Assembly: GCA_002373505.1 (NCBI GenBank)
Contig: DFKE01000017.1
Location: 302,602-366,601, forward strand
DNA from: Bacteroidales bacterium UBA3653
GTDB taxonomy: Bacteria > Bacteroidota > Bacteroidia > Bacteroidales > Paludibacteraceae
Direction: 5' to 3'
Length of the DNA: 64,000 bases
Every line of letters begins with the position of its first letter. The stretch's first letter is position 1. The position numbers and the translations under genes are program-made. This document shows positions 36,195 through 44,589 of this stretch, one piece after another. A model generated the notes under the pieces. That model made no database searches. It was given only the letters and a program-made list of their open reading frames with translations, and was not told the DNA's origin.

Positions 36195-37493
36195 ATGAAA
36201 AACAGATCACTTCAGATTCGCCTCATTGTAATGAACTTTTTAGAGTTCGCTGTCTGGGGCGCGTACTTAACCTCTATGGGAACATACCTTGCTACGCATG
36301 GTATGGCAAATAACATCGGATGGTTCTATTCCATTCAGGGTGTTGTCAGTCTGTTCATGCCTGCCCTGATGGGTATTGTAGCGGATCGCTGGCTGCCTGC
36401 GCAAAAAGCACTCAGTCTTTGTCACGCATTAGCCGGAATATTCATGGGCGCAGCCGGCTTATACGCATACACCGCAGCAGACGTTCATTTTGCTACCCTA
36501 TTCTCGCTATACACAATCTCTGTAGCATTCTTTATGCCTACAATAGCGCTAACCAATTCCGTTGCTTTCAATGCGCTGGTAAAAGCGAACATGGATACGG
36601 TGAAAGATTTTCCGCCTATCCGTGTGTTCGGCACAGTAGGATTTATTGCTACTATGTGGTGTATTGACCTGCTCGGTTTTCAGGCTACGCCATGGCAGTT
36701 TGTAGTCAGCGGCGGTCTATCACTCCTTCTGGCTGCTTACTCGCTTACCCTGCCGGCATGCGAGATCAAGAAAGCGGAAGGCAATGTGGATCTGGTAGAG
36801 GCTCTGGGATTAAAGGCTTTCACGCTCTTTAAGCAAAAGAAGATGGCGTTGTTCTTCATCTTCTCCATGATGCTGGGTATGTGCCTTCAAGTGACTAACT
36901 CATATGCGAACCCGTTCATCACTTCATTTGGCGCGATAGAAGAATTTGCCAGCACTTTCGGTGTGCAGCATGCCAATATTCTGATTTCTATTTCCCAGAT
37001 TTGTGAAGCTTTGTGTATTCTGGCTATTCCTTTCTTCCTGAAGAGATTCGGAATCAAGAATGTGATGCTTATGGCTATGTTTGCCTGGGTATTCCGTTTC
37101 GGTTTCTTCGGTGCCGGCAATCCCGGATTCCCCGGTGTCATCCTCTTTGTACTGAGTTGTATCGTATACGGCTTTGCTTTTGATTTCTTCAATATATCCG
37201 GAGCCCTTTATGTAGATCAGGAGACAGAGCCGGCTCAACGCTCGTCAGCGCAAGGTCTGTTCATGATGATGACCAACGGATTGGGTGCTACTATCGGTAC
37301 GCTCTCAGCCCAGGCTATTGTCAACAAACTGGTTTACGCTGAGAGCGTAACAGCTCAAGGCCCGCTTGCTATTTGGGACGGATGGAAAGAAGCATGGTAT
37401 ATCTTTGCAGGCTTTGCTTTGGTAATAGCTATCCTCTTCTGGATATTCTTCCCCAAGACACCTGTCAGCAAGGATATCGAAGTAAAACACTAA
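36195..37493 (+). CDS. Nucleoside permease of the major facilitator superfamily (NupG-like)
   Basis: The 432-residue inner-membrane transporter has about 12 membrane helices. The sequence RLIVMNFLEFAVWGAYLTSMGTYL at the N-terminus and the VRVFGTVGFI-type loop match the nucleoside:H+ symporter family (NupG/XapB) found in Bacteroidales. It would import nucleosides. It lies 34 bp after prfC, and its stop codon begins a word-repeat linker into gldF. Confidence 0.85.
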   Translation: MKNRSLQIRLIVMNFLEFAVWGAYLTSMGTYLATHGMANNIGWFYSIQGVVSLFMPALMGIVADRWLPAQKALSLCHALAGIFMGAAGLYAYTAADVHFATLFSLYTISVAFFMPTIALTNSVAFNALVKANMDTVKDFPPIRVFGTVGFIATMWCIDLLGFQATPWQFVVSGGLSLLLAAYSLTLPACEIKKAEGNVDLVEALGLKAFTLFKQKKMALFFIFSMMLGMCLQVTNSYANPFITSFGAIEEFASTFGVQHANILISISQICEALCILAIPFFLKRFGIKNVMLMAMFAWVFRFGFFGAGNPGFPGVILFVLSCIVYGFAFDFFNISGALYVDQETEPAQRSSAQGLFMMMTNGLGATIGTLSAQAIVNKLVYAESVTAQGPLAIWDGWKEAWYIFAGFALVIAILFWIFFPKTPVSKDIEVKH

Positions 37494-37517
37494 AATGGCA
37501 AATGGCCAAATGGCTCA
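37491..37517 (+). repeat. AAATGG-word linker between the nucleoside permease and gldF genes
   Basis: The stop codon TAA is followed by AATGGC, AAATGGCC and AAATGGCTC, and then the ATG of the next gene. The words repeat with a 7-9 nt period and belong to the same AAATGG family as the linkers at 42018-42084 and 55541-55612. Confidence 0.75.
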
Positions 37518-38183
37518 ATGTACCGCAAGGAACTTACATATTATTTCTCGACGCCGATAGCGTATATTGTCATAGGATTGTATCTGTTGGCAATCAGTCT
37601 TTTCCTTTGGGTCATTCCCGGTCAATGGAATATCATTGATTCGGGATACGCCCAGGTGGACGGGCTTTTTCAACTCAGCCCGTGGCTGTTCATGCTGCTC
37701 TGTCCGGCATTAACGATGCGGCTATTATCGGAGGAACGTCAATCGGGGATATGGGATCTGATCCGGACCAAACCGGTGTCGCTGTCACGGATCATGCTCG
37801 GCAAATATTTTGCGGCATGGACATTGGTGCTGATAGGTCTGCTACCCTGCTTCGTTCATTATTTTGTAGTTGCATACATGGCTGAACCGATAGGAAACCT
37901 GGATAGCGGAGCTTTTATGGGGTCATTTATCGGACTGATTCTTCTCAGCGGTACATTCATGGCTATCGGTCTGTTATGCGCCACATTCAGCAAAAGCCAG
38001 ATTGTATGCTTCATCAGCGGAGCACTATCCTGTTTCGTGTTTTATTGGGTTCTGTTCCAAGACCACTACTCTTCTCTTTCCCGCGGAGTGTTGGACTTAC
38101 GGGATGTTGTTTTCTTTGTATCTGTTGCCTTGATATTTATCATAGCAGCTATAATTTCCATAGACCGGATTACGAGAAAGTAA
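37518..38183 (+). CDS. ABC-2 type permease, GldF-like
   Basis: The 221-residue protein has six membrane helices. Its N-terminus (MYRKELTYYFSTPIAYIVIGLYLLAISLFLW) and the loop ALTMRLLSEERQSGIWDLIRTKPVS match GldF, the permease of the GldAFG ABC complex originally linked to gliding in Flavobacteria. Homologues occur in non-gliding Bacteroidales with unknown roles. The usual GldG neighbour is absent: a phosphoesterase gene follows after 28 bp. Confidence 0.82.
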   Translation: MYRKELTYYFSTPIAYIVIGLYLLAISLFLWVIPGQWNIIDSGYAQVDGLFQLSPWLFMLLCPALTMRLLSEERQSGIWDLIRTKPVSLSRIMLGKYFAAWTLVLIGLLPCFVHYFVVAYMAEPIGNLDSGAFMGSFIGLILLSGTFMAIGLLCATFSKSQIVCFISGALSCFVFYWVLFQDHYSSLSRGVLDLRDVVFFVSVALIFIIAAIISIDRITRK

Positions 38184-38211
38184 ATAACCGGTTATATACC
38201 ACCAATATAAA

Positions 38212-38733
38212 ATGACAAGAATAGGTCTTTTGTCTGATACTCATGGATTGCTCGACAAACGCGTATTGGAGCATTTCAAGGATGTAGATGAGATATGGCA
38301 CGCAGGCGATATCGGTTCGGACGAAGTGTTAAGACGTTTACGTGAATTCAAACCTACCCGTGCCGTTTTCGGGAATATGGACAGCGGTGATGTGCGATAT
38401 ACTCTCTCCGAATTTTACCGCTTTCGCGTGGAGGATGTGAATGTGCTAATGACGCATATCGGCGGCTATCCAGGGAAATACAATCCTTGGCTGATTCCTA
38501 TCTTCCGAAAAGCATTGGAGCATTATGACGATCCGAACCAGCGCATTGATCTTTTTGTCTGCGGACATAGCCATATATTAAAAGTTCAGTATGATTCACA
38601 GTTCAAATTCCTGACCATGAATCCCGGAGCCGCCGGCAAACAAGGATGGCAACCTTGCCAGACATTATTGCGTTTTACTATAGACGGAAGCAAGATAAAT
38701 GACCTCGAAGTGATCGAATTGGAGCGAAAATAG
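38212..38733 (+). CDS. YfcE/MJ0936-family metallophosphoesterase
   Basis: The 173-residue phosphodiesterase shows all metal-binding motifs of the family: LLSDTHG, HAGDIGS, VFGNMD, THIGG, CGHSH and NPGA. Such enzymes hydrolyse phosphodiesters with a dinuclear metal centre; the physiological substrate is not defined. It is the last gene of the run that starts at pheT. Confidence 0.92.
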   Translation: MTRIGLLSDTHGLLDKRVLEHFKDVDEIWHAGDIGSDEVLRRLREFKPTRAVFGNMDSGDVRYTLSEFYRFRVEDVNVLMTHIGGYPGKYNPWLIPIFRKALEHYDDPNQRIDLFVCGHSHILKVQYDSQFKFLTMNPGAAGKQGWQPCQTLLRFTIDGSKINDLEVIELERK

Positions 38734-38785
38734 GCATTTTGTAAAGTCAATTTTGCAAAACATGCTGAATAACATAAAAAAAAAT

Positions 38786-38816
38786 TTGGTCATATGAAAA
38801 AAAAGCAGTACCTTTG
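38786..38816 (+). promoter_or_regulatory. Promoter upstream of ispE
   Basis: TTG at 38786-38788, a 20-nt spacer and TACCTTTG at 38809-38816. The start would be near 38823, about 128 nt before the ispE ATG, leaving room for a structured leader. Confidence 0.8.
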
Positions 38817-38820
38817 CACC

Positions 38821-38935
38821 GGATTTAAGAAAAGAACATAAATCCTATAAGTAGACCAATCTTTTTTGTACCTTAAATAAACAGACTAATACCTTAGAAA
38901 AACAGGCGTCGCGATGACGACTGTTTTCGCTTTTT
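38821..38935 (+). ncRNA. Structured leader or small RNA ending in a terminator, upstream of ispE
   Basis: The first hairpin is GGATTTA (38821-38827) with TAAATCC (38839-38845). A U-rich, unstructured middle follows. The second hairpin is AAACAG-G-CGTC (38900-38910) pairing with GACG-A-CTGTTT (38916-38926), then TCGCTTTTT. The second has the form of an intrinsic terminator. It sits between a strong promoter and ispE, so it is either an attenuator or the 3' end of a ~110-nt small RNA. No aptamer class is recognised. Confidence 0.6.
38899..38935 (+). terminator. Intrinsic terminator or attenuator 16 bp before ispE
   Basis: The stem AAACAGgCGTC/GACGaCTGTTT has one mismatch and is followed by the T-run CTTTTT. 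It ends 16 nt before the ispE start codon, so ispE expression from this promoter requires readthrough or antitermination. Confidence 0.65.
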
Positions 38936-38950
38936 AAAAGAACATTATTG

Positions 38951-39820
38951 ATGCTACTCTATCCTAATTGCAAAATTAATTTAGGGCTTCGTGTCATTCA
39001 CAAGCGCAAAGATGGTTATCATGATCTAGAAACCATCTTTGTGCCTGTTTATGCGCTCCATGATGAGTTGGAAGTGGAAGTTTCCGACCGCTTCTCTTTT
39101 ACCCAGGAAGGAATTGCTGTAGATTGTCCGGAGGATGACAACCTGATCATCCGTTGTTATCGGCTGATGGCATCCCGATATCCCCAGATAGGAAATGTAT
39201 CTGTTCGGTTTAGAAAGAATATCCCTTTCGGCGCCGGTCTTGGAGGCGGAAGCAGCGATGCGGCACACATGGCTGTTGCGCTGAACGAATTGTTTGGGTT
39301 GGGGCTATCCAAGGAGCAGTTAGCAGAGGAAGTGAAACCTTTAGGAGCGGATTGTCCGTTCTTTATCTATAACACACCCTGTTATGCCGAAGGTATCGGA
39401 GACAAGTTAACACCTGTTGATTTGGATTTGAATGGCATACGGATTGTTTTGGTCAAGCCGGAAGAAGGTGTCAGTACACGCGAGGCTTACTCCGGTATTA
39501 CGACGCATCCGGAAGCAGCAGGACAAATCAAATCATTCTTCTGTCAGAATAGAGGTCTTCGCTCTTTCAGCGGAAGCGGTCCTTTCATCAATGATTTTGA
39601 AGAAACGGTTTTTCCTAAGCATCCTGTCATAGGATATATTAAAAAGCGTCTGCTGGACGCAGGCGCTTTTTATGCATGTATGAGCGGTAGTGGCTCAACT
39701 GTTTTCGGGCTTTTTAAGAACGATACGGAAAGTAGTACCTACGCCGATCTGGCTTTGTTTAAGGAGGAGTTTTCCTCCATGGTACTGCTCGATGATACGT
39801 TTGGCGAGTGGAAGGCCTAA
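38951..39820 (+). CDS. ispE: 4-diphosphocytidyl-2-C-methyl-D-erythritol kinase
   Basis: The 289-residue GHMP kinase performs the fourth step of the MEP isoprenoid pathway. It has CKINLGLRVIHKRKDGYHDLETIF at the N-terminus, the ATP-binding PFGAGLGGGSSDAA, and the C-terminal MSGSGSTVFGLF. ATG 38951 is used; a TTG immediately before it is in frame. The last 126 bp overlap, in antisense, the 3' end of the convergent histidine kinase gene. Confidence 0.95.
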   Translation: MLLYPNCKINLGLRVIHKRKDGYHDLETIFVPVYALHDELEVEVSDRFSFTQEGIAVDCPEDDNLIIRCYRLMASRYPQIGNVSVRFRKNIPFGAGLGGGSSDAAHMAVALNELFGLGLSKEQLAEEVKPLGADCPFFIYNTPCYAEGIGDKLTPVDLDLNGIRIVLVKPEEGVSTREAYSGITTHPEAAGQIKSFFCQNRGLRSFSGSGPFINDFEETVFPKHPVIGYIKKRLLDAGAFYACMSGSGSTVFGLFKNDTESSTYADLALFKEEFSSMVLLDDTFGEWKA

Positions 39821-40807
39821 TCCCCATCCGCGGTCTTTTGATGTGAAACCCGGCTCGAATATTCGATGCTGGGTTTTCTTTTCAATACCTTTTCCCGTGT
39901 CCGATACATCCAACATCAACTCATGTTCGTTCTCATGCAGTTGCAATACTATTTTCCCTTCTCCGGAGATAGCATCCACTGCGTTCTTCAACAGATTTTC
40001 TACCACCCATTGCATCAAAGGAGCATTTACCATTACTTGCCGTTCCGCCCCCGTCAGCGCTTTGTCATCTATTTGTATGCGGCTGCTGACGCGTGCACGC
40101 ATATAGGAGACTGCATTTTGCACGACGGGCACCAGATCTTCCAGCTGCAGATCAGGTTCGCTGCCGATTTTCTGGAAGCGGTCCGCTATCATCTGCAGAC
40201 GCTCTATATCCCGCTTCATCTGAGGCACATACTCATCGTTCGGATAGGTTTCAGCAAGCAGTTGCTGCCACGCATTAAGCGAAGAGATAGGTGTTCCTAA
40301 CTGGTGAGCTGTCTCTTTGCTCAGTCCTACCCACAAGCGGTTCTCTTCACTCCGTTGACCGGTTAGCATAGTTATCACGGCAATGGCAATAAAGATAAAT
40401 ATCAATGTGAACTGGACATATGGCACATATCGCAGATTAGTAAGCAGACTGCTGTCGTCCCAATAGATATACTGAGTGGTAGATTCGTCTATCTTCAGTT
40501 CTATAGGCCCATGTTCCCCTACTCCGCTTTTGCCTTCCGGTACATTTCTGCTCGCAAGCACTTTTCCTTCTGCGTCACAGATATAGACAGGTATTGTAGT
40601 GTTCTTCTCTATGATGGAACTGACGAAATCTATATCCGCGTCATCGTCCGCAAAGATCAGTTGTCGTGTAGCATCAGCCCAGATGGCCATGTTTTTCTGC
40701 TCCTCTTCCTGCAGCGAACGGGCTAGGTTATTGGTAAATAATACGGAAATAGCCACGATTAACATGGCTATTACCAATACTATTGTTCCTATTTGTCGGT
40801 TGGACAT
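39695..40807 (-). CDS. Sensor histidine kinase (orphan)
   Basis: The 370-residue membrane kinase has membrane segments at about 6-26 and 130-149 that enclose a small periplasmic sensor domain. The phosphoacceptor is His168 in SKETAHQLGTPISSL, followed by the N box (ENLLKNAVDAI), G1 (DTGKGI) and G2 (GWGLGLPL). No response regulator gene is adjacent, so its partner lies elsewhere. It is separated from the decarboxylase operon by a TAATTCG heptamer linker and may be its last gene. Its final 126 bp overlap ispE in antisense. Confidence 0.92.
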   Translation of the reverse strand: MSNRQIGTIVLVIAMLIVAISVLFTNNLARSLQEEEQKNMAIWADATRQLIFADDDADIDFVSSIIEKNTTIPVYICDAEGKVLASRNVPEGKSGVGEHGPIELKIDESTTQYIYWDDSSLLTNLRYVPYVQFTLIFIFIAIAVITMLTGQRSEENRLWVGLSKETAHQLGTPISSLNAWQQLLAETYPNDEYVPQMKRDIERLQMIADRFQKIGSEPDLQLEDLVPVVQNAVSYMRARVSSRIQIDDKALTGAERQVMVNAPLMQWVVENLLKNAVDAISGEGKIVLQLHENEHELMLDVSDTGKGIEKKTQHRIFEPGFTSKDRGWGLGLPLAKRIIEQYHGGKLLLKQSQIGVGTTFRIVLKKPENS

Positions 40808-40844
40808 TCGAAATTACGAATTTAAAATTACGAATTACGAATTA
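40808..40844 (-). repeat. TAATTCG heptamer linker between mmdB and the histidine kinase gene
   Basis: On the mRNA strand the mmdB stop codon begins TAATTCG, TAATTCG, TAATTTT, AAATTCG, TAATTTCGA, followed directly by the ATG of the kinase gene. Confidence 0.9.
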
Positions 40845-42017
40845 TCCAAGCATCGTCAGGAGCACTCCGGCAGCTACAGCAGAACCGATAACACCGGCTA
40901 CGTTCGGTCCCATGGCATGCATGAGCAGGAAGTTAGACGGGTTTTCCTCCTGGCCTACGGTCTGGCTGACACGCGCTGCCATAGGAACGGCAGACACTCC
41001 GGCAGAACCGATCAACGGGTTGATCTTGTTCTTGAGGAAGAGGTTCATGAACTTAGCCAGCAGCACACCACCGGCGGTACCCAGACCGAAGGCAACAATA
41101 CCCATCGTGAGAATACCCAGTGTCTTGAGCGTAAGGAAGCTGCCGGCTGTAGCCGTTGCACCCACAGAAAGTCCGAGGAAGATGACAACAATGTTCATCA
41201 ACTCGTTCTGTGCCGTCTTGGACAGACGTTCCACTACCCCGCACTCTTTCATCAGGTTACCGAGCATCAGACACCCGATTAGCGGAGCTGCATCCGGCAG
41301 GATAAGAGCCACGATAGCAGTAATGATGATCGGGAAGACGATCTTCTCTGTCTTGGAAACCGGACGAAGCTGACCCATCTTGATAGCGCGTTCTTTCTTG
41401 GTGGTAAGTGCGCGCATGATAGGCGGCTGGATGACCGGAACCAATGCCATATAACTATAGGCAGCGATAGCGATCGGGCCCAAGAGATGCGGCGCCAGTT
41501 TGGAAGTCAGGAAGATAGACGTAGGTCCGTCTGCTCCGCCGATGATACCGATAGAGCCTGCCTCCGCGGGGGTGAAGCCCATCCAGTTCGCGCAAAGGAA
41601 CGTAACGAAGATACCTATTTGCGCAGCAGCACCCAAGATAAGCGATTTCGGGTTTGCAATCAGCGGACCGAAATCCGTCATAGCTCCTACTCCGATGAAG
41701 ATCAGACAGGGATAGACACCGGCTTTGACGCCGATATAAAGCACATCCAGCAGTCCGGCTCCTTTGAGGATCGCGCCATACGAGTGATAAGCAGGACTGC
41801 TCGGATCCAGGAATGCTGTCCATAACTCGTCATGGAACATTCCTGCTCCCGGCAAGTTGGTTAGCAGCATACCGAAGGCTATCGGCAGCAAGAGCAACGG
41901 CTCGTATTTCTTATGAATAGCAAGGTAAAGCAGGAAGAACGACACCAAGAGCATTACGCCTTGCTGCCATGTCATCTGCATGAAACCCATACCTTGGAAA
42001 AATTCAATTATATCCAT
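40842..42017 (-). CDS. mmdB: Na+-translocating decarboxylase beta subunit (methylmalonyl-CoA decarboxylase)
   Basis: The 391-residue membrane protein is the sodium-pumping carboxybiotin decarboxylase subunit. Typical segments are LLPIAFGMLLTNLP, GIIGGADGPTSIFLTSKLAP (the conserved re-entrant region with the sodium-site Asp) and GLSVGATATAGSFLTLKTLG. With MmdA, MmdC and MmdD it decarboxylates (S)-methylmalonyl-CoA to propionyl-CoA and exports Na+. Oxaloacetate decarboxylase beta subunits look the same; the epimerase gene in the operon supports the methylmalonyl-CoA substrate. Confidence 0.92.
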   Translation of the reverse strand: MDIIEFFQGMGFMQMTWQQGVMLLVSFFLLYLAIHKKYEPLLLLPIAFGMLLTNLPGAGMFHDELWTAFLDPSSPAYHSYGAILKGAGLLDVLYIGVKAGVYPCLIFIGVGAMTDFGPLIANPKSLILGAAAQIGIFVTFLCANWMGFTPAEAGSIGIIGGADGPTSIFLTSKLAPHLLGPIAIAAYSYMALVPVIQPPIMRALTTKKERAIKMGQLRPVSKTEKIVFPIIITAIVALILPDAAPLIGCLMLGNLMKECGVVERLSKTAQNELMNIVVIFLGLSVGATATAGSFLTLKTLGILTMGIVAFGLGTAGGVLLAKFMNLFLKNKINPLIGSAGVSAVPMAARVSQTVGQEENPSNFLLMHAMGPNVAGVIGSAVAAGVLLTMLG

Positions 42018-42084
42018 AATTGCATTTCAAATTACCATTTATTCATTTACCATTTGGTCATTTATTGTACCATTTGGTGATTTA
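42018..42084 (-). repeat. AAATGG-word linker between mmdC and mmdB
   Basis: On the mRNA strand the stop codon is followed by several AAATGGT and AAATGACC/AAATGAAT words with a 7-8 nt period. TAA and TGA recur throughout. The same words occur at 37491, 55541 and 56660 and inside two coding sequences. Confidence 0.8.
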
Positions 42085-42528
42085 GCCAAGAACGATGAGT
42101 AGGTCGTCCTGCATTACATTCTGGCCCGGAGTAACAGCAATCTGTTTAACAATACCGTCCTGCTCTGCCATGATAGCGTTCTCCATTTTCATTGATTCGA
42201 GTGTCAGAAGGGTGTCGCCTTTCTTGACTGCCTGACCCTCGGAAACAAGCACTTTGATTACAGAACCGGGCAGCGGGCTCTTCACTTGCAAGCCGCCTGC
42301 AACAGGAGCTGCCGGTTTCGGAGCTTCGGCTTTCGGGGCAGCGGGAGCTGCTGCAGGTTTGGCTGCCGGAGCGGCTGCGGGTTTCGGAGCTGCTGCGGGT
42401 TTGGCAGGAACTTCTGTTTCTACTTCATATACTTTGCCGTTTACGGTTACGTTCGTTTTGCCGGCTTCTACTTCTTCTACTGCGCATTTGTACTCTGCGC
42501 TGTTGATTTTAAATGTGAATTCTTTCAT
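42082..42528 (-). CDS. mmdC: Biotin carboxyl carrier subunit of methylmalonyl-CoA decarboxylase
   Basis: The 148-residue protein carries biotin on Lys114 (LESMKMENAI). An Ala/Pro-rich flexible linker (about 41-76) joins a short N-terminal domain to the biotinyl domain. It shuttles CO2 from MmdA to MmdB. ATG 42528 fits the family start (MKEFTFKIN); a longer frame to 42570 is not needed. Confidence 0.93.
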   Translation of the reverse strand: MKEFTFKINSAEYKCAVEEVEAGKTNVTVNGKVYEVETEVPAKPAAAPKPAAAPAAKPAAAPAAPKAEAPKPAAPVAGGLQVKSPLPGSVIKVLVSEGQAVKKGDTLLTLESMKMENAIMAEQDGIVKQIAVTPGQNVMQDDLLIVLG

Positions 42529-42603
42529 AAAATTGTTAATTTTCAAATTCGGTTTCTCAGAAACCGACATTATTCTTAGCCCTTTCGGGCACGATTAATG
42601 CGG

Positions 42604-42990
42604 TCAAAAGCCCACATTATTCATTCCTACTGATTTCTCATTCCATGCCGTCTCGTGTTTGTGAAGCGAGATCATAGCCGTAGGAATATCATGTTTCTTG
42701 TTCTGCGCGAGATAGAGCGCATAAGCGATAGCAACGACATCATCATTGCTTGCCTCAGAGATTGCCATGGCGATAGCAGCCTTCTCTCCTTCTGTAGGTT
42801 CGCCTGCTGCTTTCTGAGCCGGTTTTTCTACCGGTTTCTCGGCCTTTGGCGCGCGCGGAGCGGTGGCTTTCTGCATGACCCATCCAAAGAACTGGAGGAT
42901 ATACACCAAGCAGAAAAGCAACGCCAGCACGATACCAAAGCCCAAGCCGGTTACTATCCATGTCTCTGCTGTTACTGCTAAAAGTATCAT
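42604..42990 (-). CDS. mmdD: Decarboxylase delta/gamma subunit (OadG-like)
   Basis: The 128-residue protein has one N-terminal membrane helix (VTGLGFGIVLALLFCLVYILQFF), then a charged Ala/Lys/Pro linker and a C-terminal soluble helix region (AIAMAISEASNDDVVAIAYALYL). This is the layout of the small subunit that anchors the carboxyltransferase to the membrane in Na+-decarboxylases. It lies 2 bp after mmdA. Confidence 0.88.
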   Translation of the reverse strand: MILLAVTAETWIVTGLGFGIVLALLFCLVYILQFFGWVMQKATAPRAPKAEKPVEKPAQKAAGEPTEGEKAAIAMAISEASNDDVVAIAYALYLAQNKKHDIPTAMISLHKHETAWNEKSVGMNNVGF

Positions 42991-42992
42991 AA

Positions 42993-44549
42993 TTACAGCG
43001 GTATATTAGAGTGTTTCTTCAGCGGATTTGTCAGGCGCTTTGTCTGGAGCATCTCGAACGCACGGATGATACGGCTACGGGTGTAGCGCGGCTCGATCAC
43101 GTCGTCGATATATCCGCGGTTGGCTGCCTGATATGGAGAAGCGAAGAGGTCTTTGTACTCTGCCTCTTTCTCGGCAATGAATTTCTTCTTCTCTTCCGGA
43201 TCCTCGATAGCCTTGATGGCTTTTGCCTGGAGGACACCTACTGCACCGCTTGCGCCCATTACGGCGATCTCTGCGTTCGGCCATGCGTAGCACATGTCAC
43301 CTCGGAGTTGCTTGCAACTCATTACGATATGGCTTCCGCCGTAGGATTTGCGAACAGTAATAGTTACCTTTGGCACGGTTGCTTCGCCATATGCGAACAT
43401 CAGTTTTGCTCCGTGGTCAATGATACCTGCGTACTCTTGTCCGGTTCCGCAGAGGAAGCCCGGAACATCTACGAGGGTCAGAATCTGGATATTGAATGCG
43501 TCGCAGAAACGTACGAAACGTGCGGCTTTGCGGCTTGCGTCGCAATCAAGCACACCTGCCAGCCAGCTCGGTTGGTTAGCGATGATACCGGTAGAACGAC
43601 CGTTGAAACGCGCGAAACCGCAGATCACATTCTTGGCGAAGTCTTTGTGAACCTCCATGAAATCACCATTGTCCACGATGGTGTTGATGATCTCGTGCAT
43701 GTCGTACGGTTTGTTCGGATCAGCCGGAACGATGTCGTTCAGGTTGTCGTCCACGCGGGTTATATCATCGGTGCACTCTACAAGCGGAGCTTCCTCCATG
43801 TTGTTCTGCGGGATGAAAGAAACGAGACGGCGTACTTCTGCCAGAGCCTCTTCCTCCGTAGCTGCTACGAAATGGGTCACTCCCGATTTGGTTGCGTGAA
43901 TCTTTGCGCCGCCGAGTTGCTCTACGGTCACGTCTTCGCCTGTTACGGATTTGACTACCTTCGGACCGGTGATGAACATATAACTGTTCTGCTCGGTCAT
44001 CATGATGAAGTCCGTCAGAGCCGGGCTGTACACTGCTCCACCCGCGCACGGACCGAAGATAACACTGATCTGCGGCACTACGCCGGAAGCGAGGATGTTA
44101 CGCTCGAAGATCTCTGCGTAGCCGGCAAGGGCACATGCGCCTTCTTGAATACGAGCGCCGCCGGAGTCGTTCAGACCGATGATCGGCGCACCGAGTTTCA
44201 TTGCCTGGTCCATCACGTTGCAAATCTTCTGAGCCATCGTCTCGCTCAGCGAACCGCCGATGACGGTTGCGTCTTGCGCAAAGACGAATACCAGACGGCC
44301 GTCAATTGTACCCGAACCGACAGCTACGCCGTCGCCCAGGAACACTTTCTTCTCCATGCCGAAATCATGGCAGCGGTGGGTCAGGAACATGTTCACTTCC
44401 TCAAACGAACCCTCGTCGAGCAGCATGTTAATGCGCTCACGGGCGGTATAAGAGCCCTTGGCATGATGTTTCTCAACGGCTGCTTCACCGCCTCCGGCCA
44501 TCGCCTTCTCGCGGTTTTCTACTAATCTGTCTAATTTAGCTTGATCCAT
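42993..44549 (-). CDS. mmdA: Methylmalonyl-CoA decarboxylase carboxyltransferase subunit
   Basis: The 518-residue crotonase-fold carboxyltransferase moves the carboxyl group from methylmalonyl-CoA to biotin on MmdC. The two acyl-CoA carboxyltransferase halves are present (GLNDSGGARIQEGACAL and VPGFLCGTGQEYAGIIDHGAK). ATG 44549 (MDQAKLDRLVENR) is taken as the start; an in-frame TTG at 44558 falls inside the heptamer linker. It is the second gene of the operon, after mce. Confidence 0.95.
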   Translation of the reverse strand: MDQAKLDRLVENREKAMAGGGEAAVEKHHAKGSYTARERINMLLDEGSFEEVNMFLTHRCHDFGMEKKVFLGDGVAVGSGTIDGRLVFVFAQDATVIGGSLSETMAQKICNVMDQAMKLGAPIIGLNDSGGARIQEGACALAGYAEIFERNILASGVVPQISVIFGPCAGGAVYSPALTDFIMMTEQNSYMFITGPKVVKSVTGEDVTVEQLGGAKIHATKSGVTHFVAATEEEALAEVRRLVSFIPQNNMEEAPLVECTDDITRVDDNLNDIVPADPNKPYDMHEIINTIVDNGDFMEVHKDFAKNVICGFARFNGRSTGIIANQPSWLAGVLDCDASRKAARFVRFCDAFNIQILTLVDVPGFLCGTGQEYAGIIDHGAKLMFAYGEATVPKVTITVRKSYGGSHIVMSCKQLRGDMCYAWPNAEIAVMGASGAVGVLQAKAIKAIEDPEEKKKFIAEKEAEYKDLFASPYQAANRGYIDDVIEPRYTRSRIIRAFEMLQTKRLTNPLKKHSNIPL

Positions 44550-44589
44550 AATTCTCAATTCTCAATTCTCAATTCTCAATTCTCAATTA
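44550..44589 (-). repeat. TTGAGAA heptamer linker between mce and mmdA
   Basis: On the mRNA strand the mce stop codon TAA is followed by exactly five copies of TTGAGAA, then TT and the mmdA ATG. TGA recurs every 7 nt, giving stops in all frames. No Shine-Dalgarno sequence is present. Confidence 0.92.

Noticed and set aside
42529..42570. Upstream in-frame start for mmdC
   Set aside because: Family members begin at the MKEFTFKIN-like sequence; the extra 14 residues match nothing.
43011..44525. 504-codon plus-strand frame opposite mmdA
   Set aside because: mmdA is complete and conserved. The antisense frame has no domain and no start signals.
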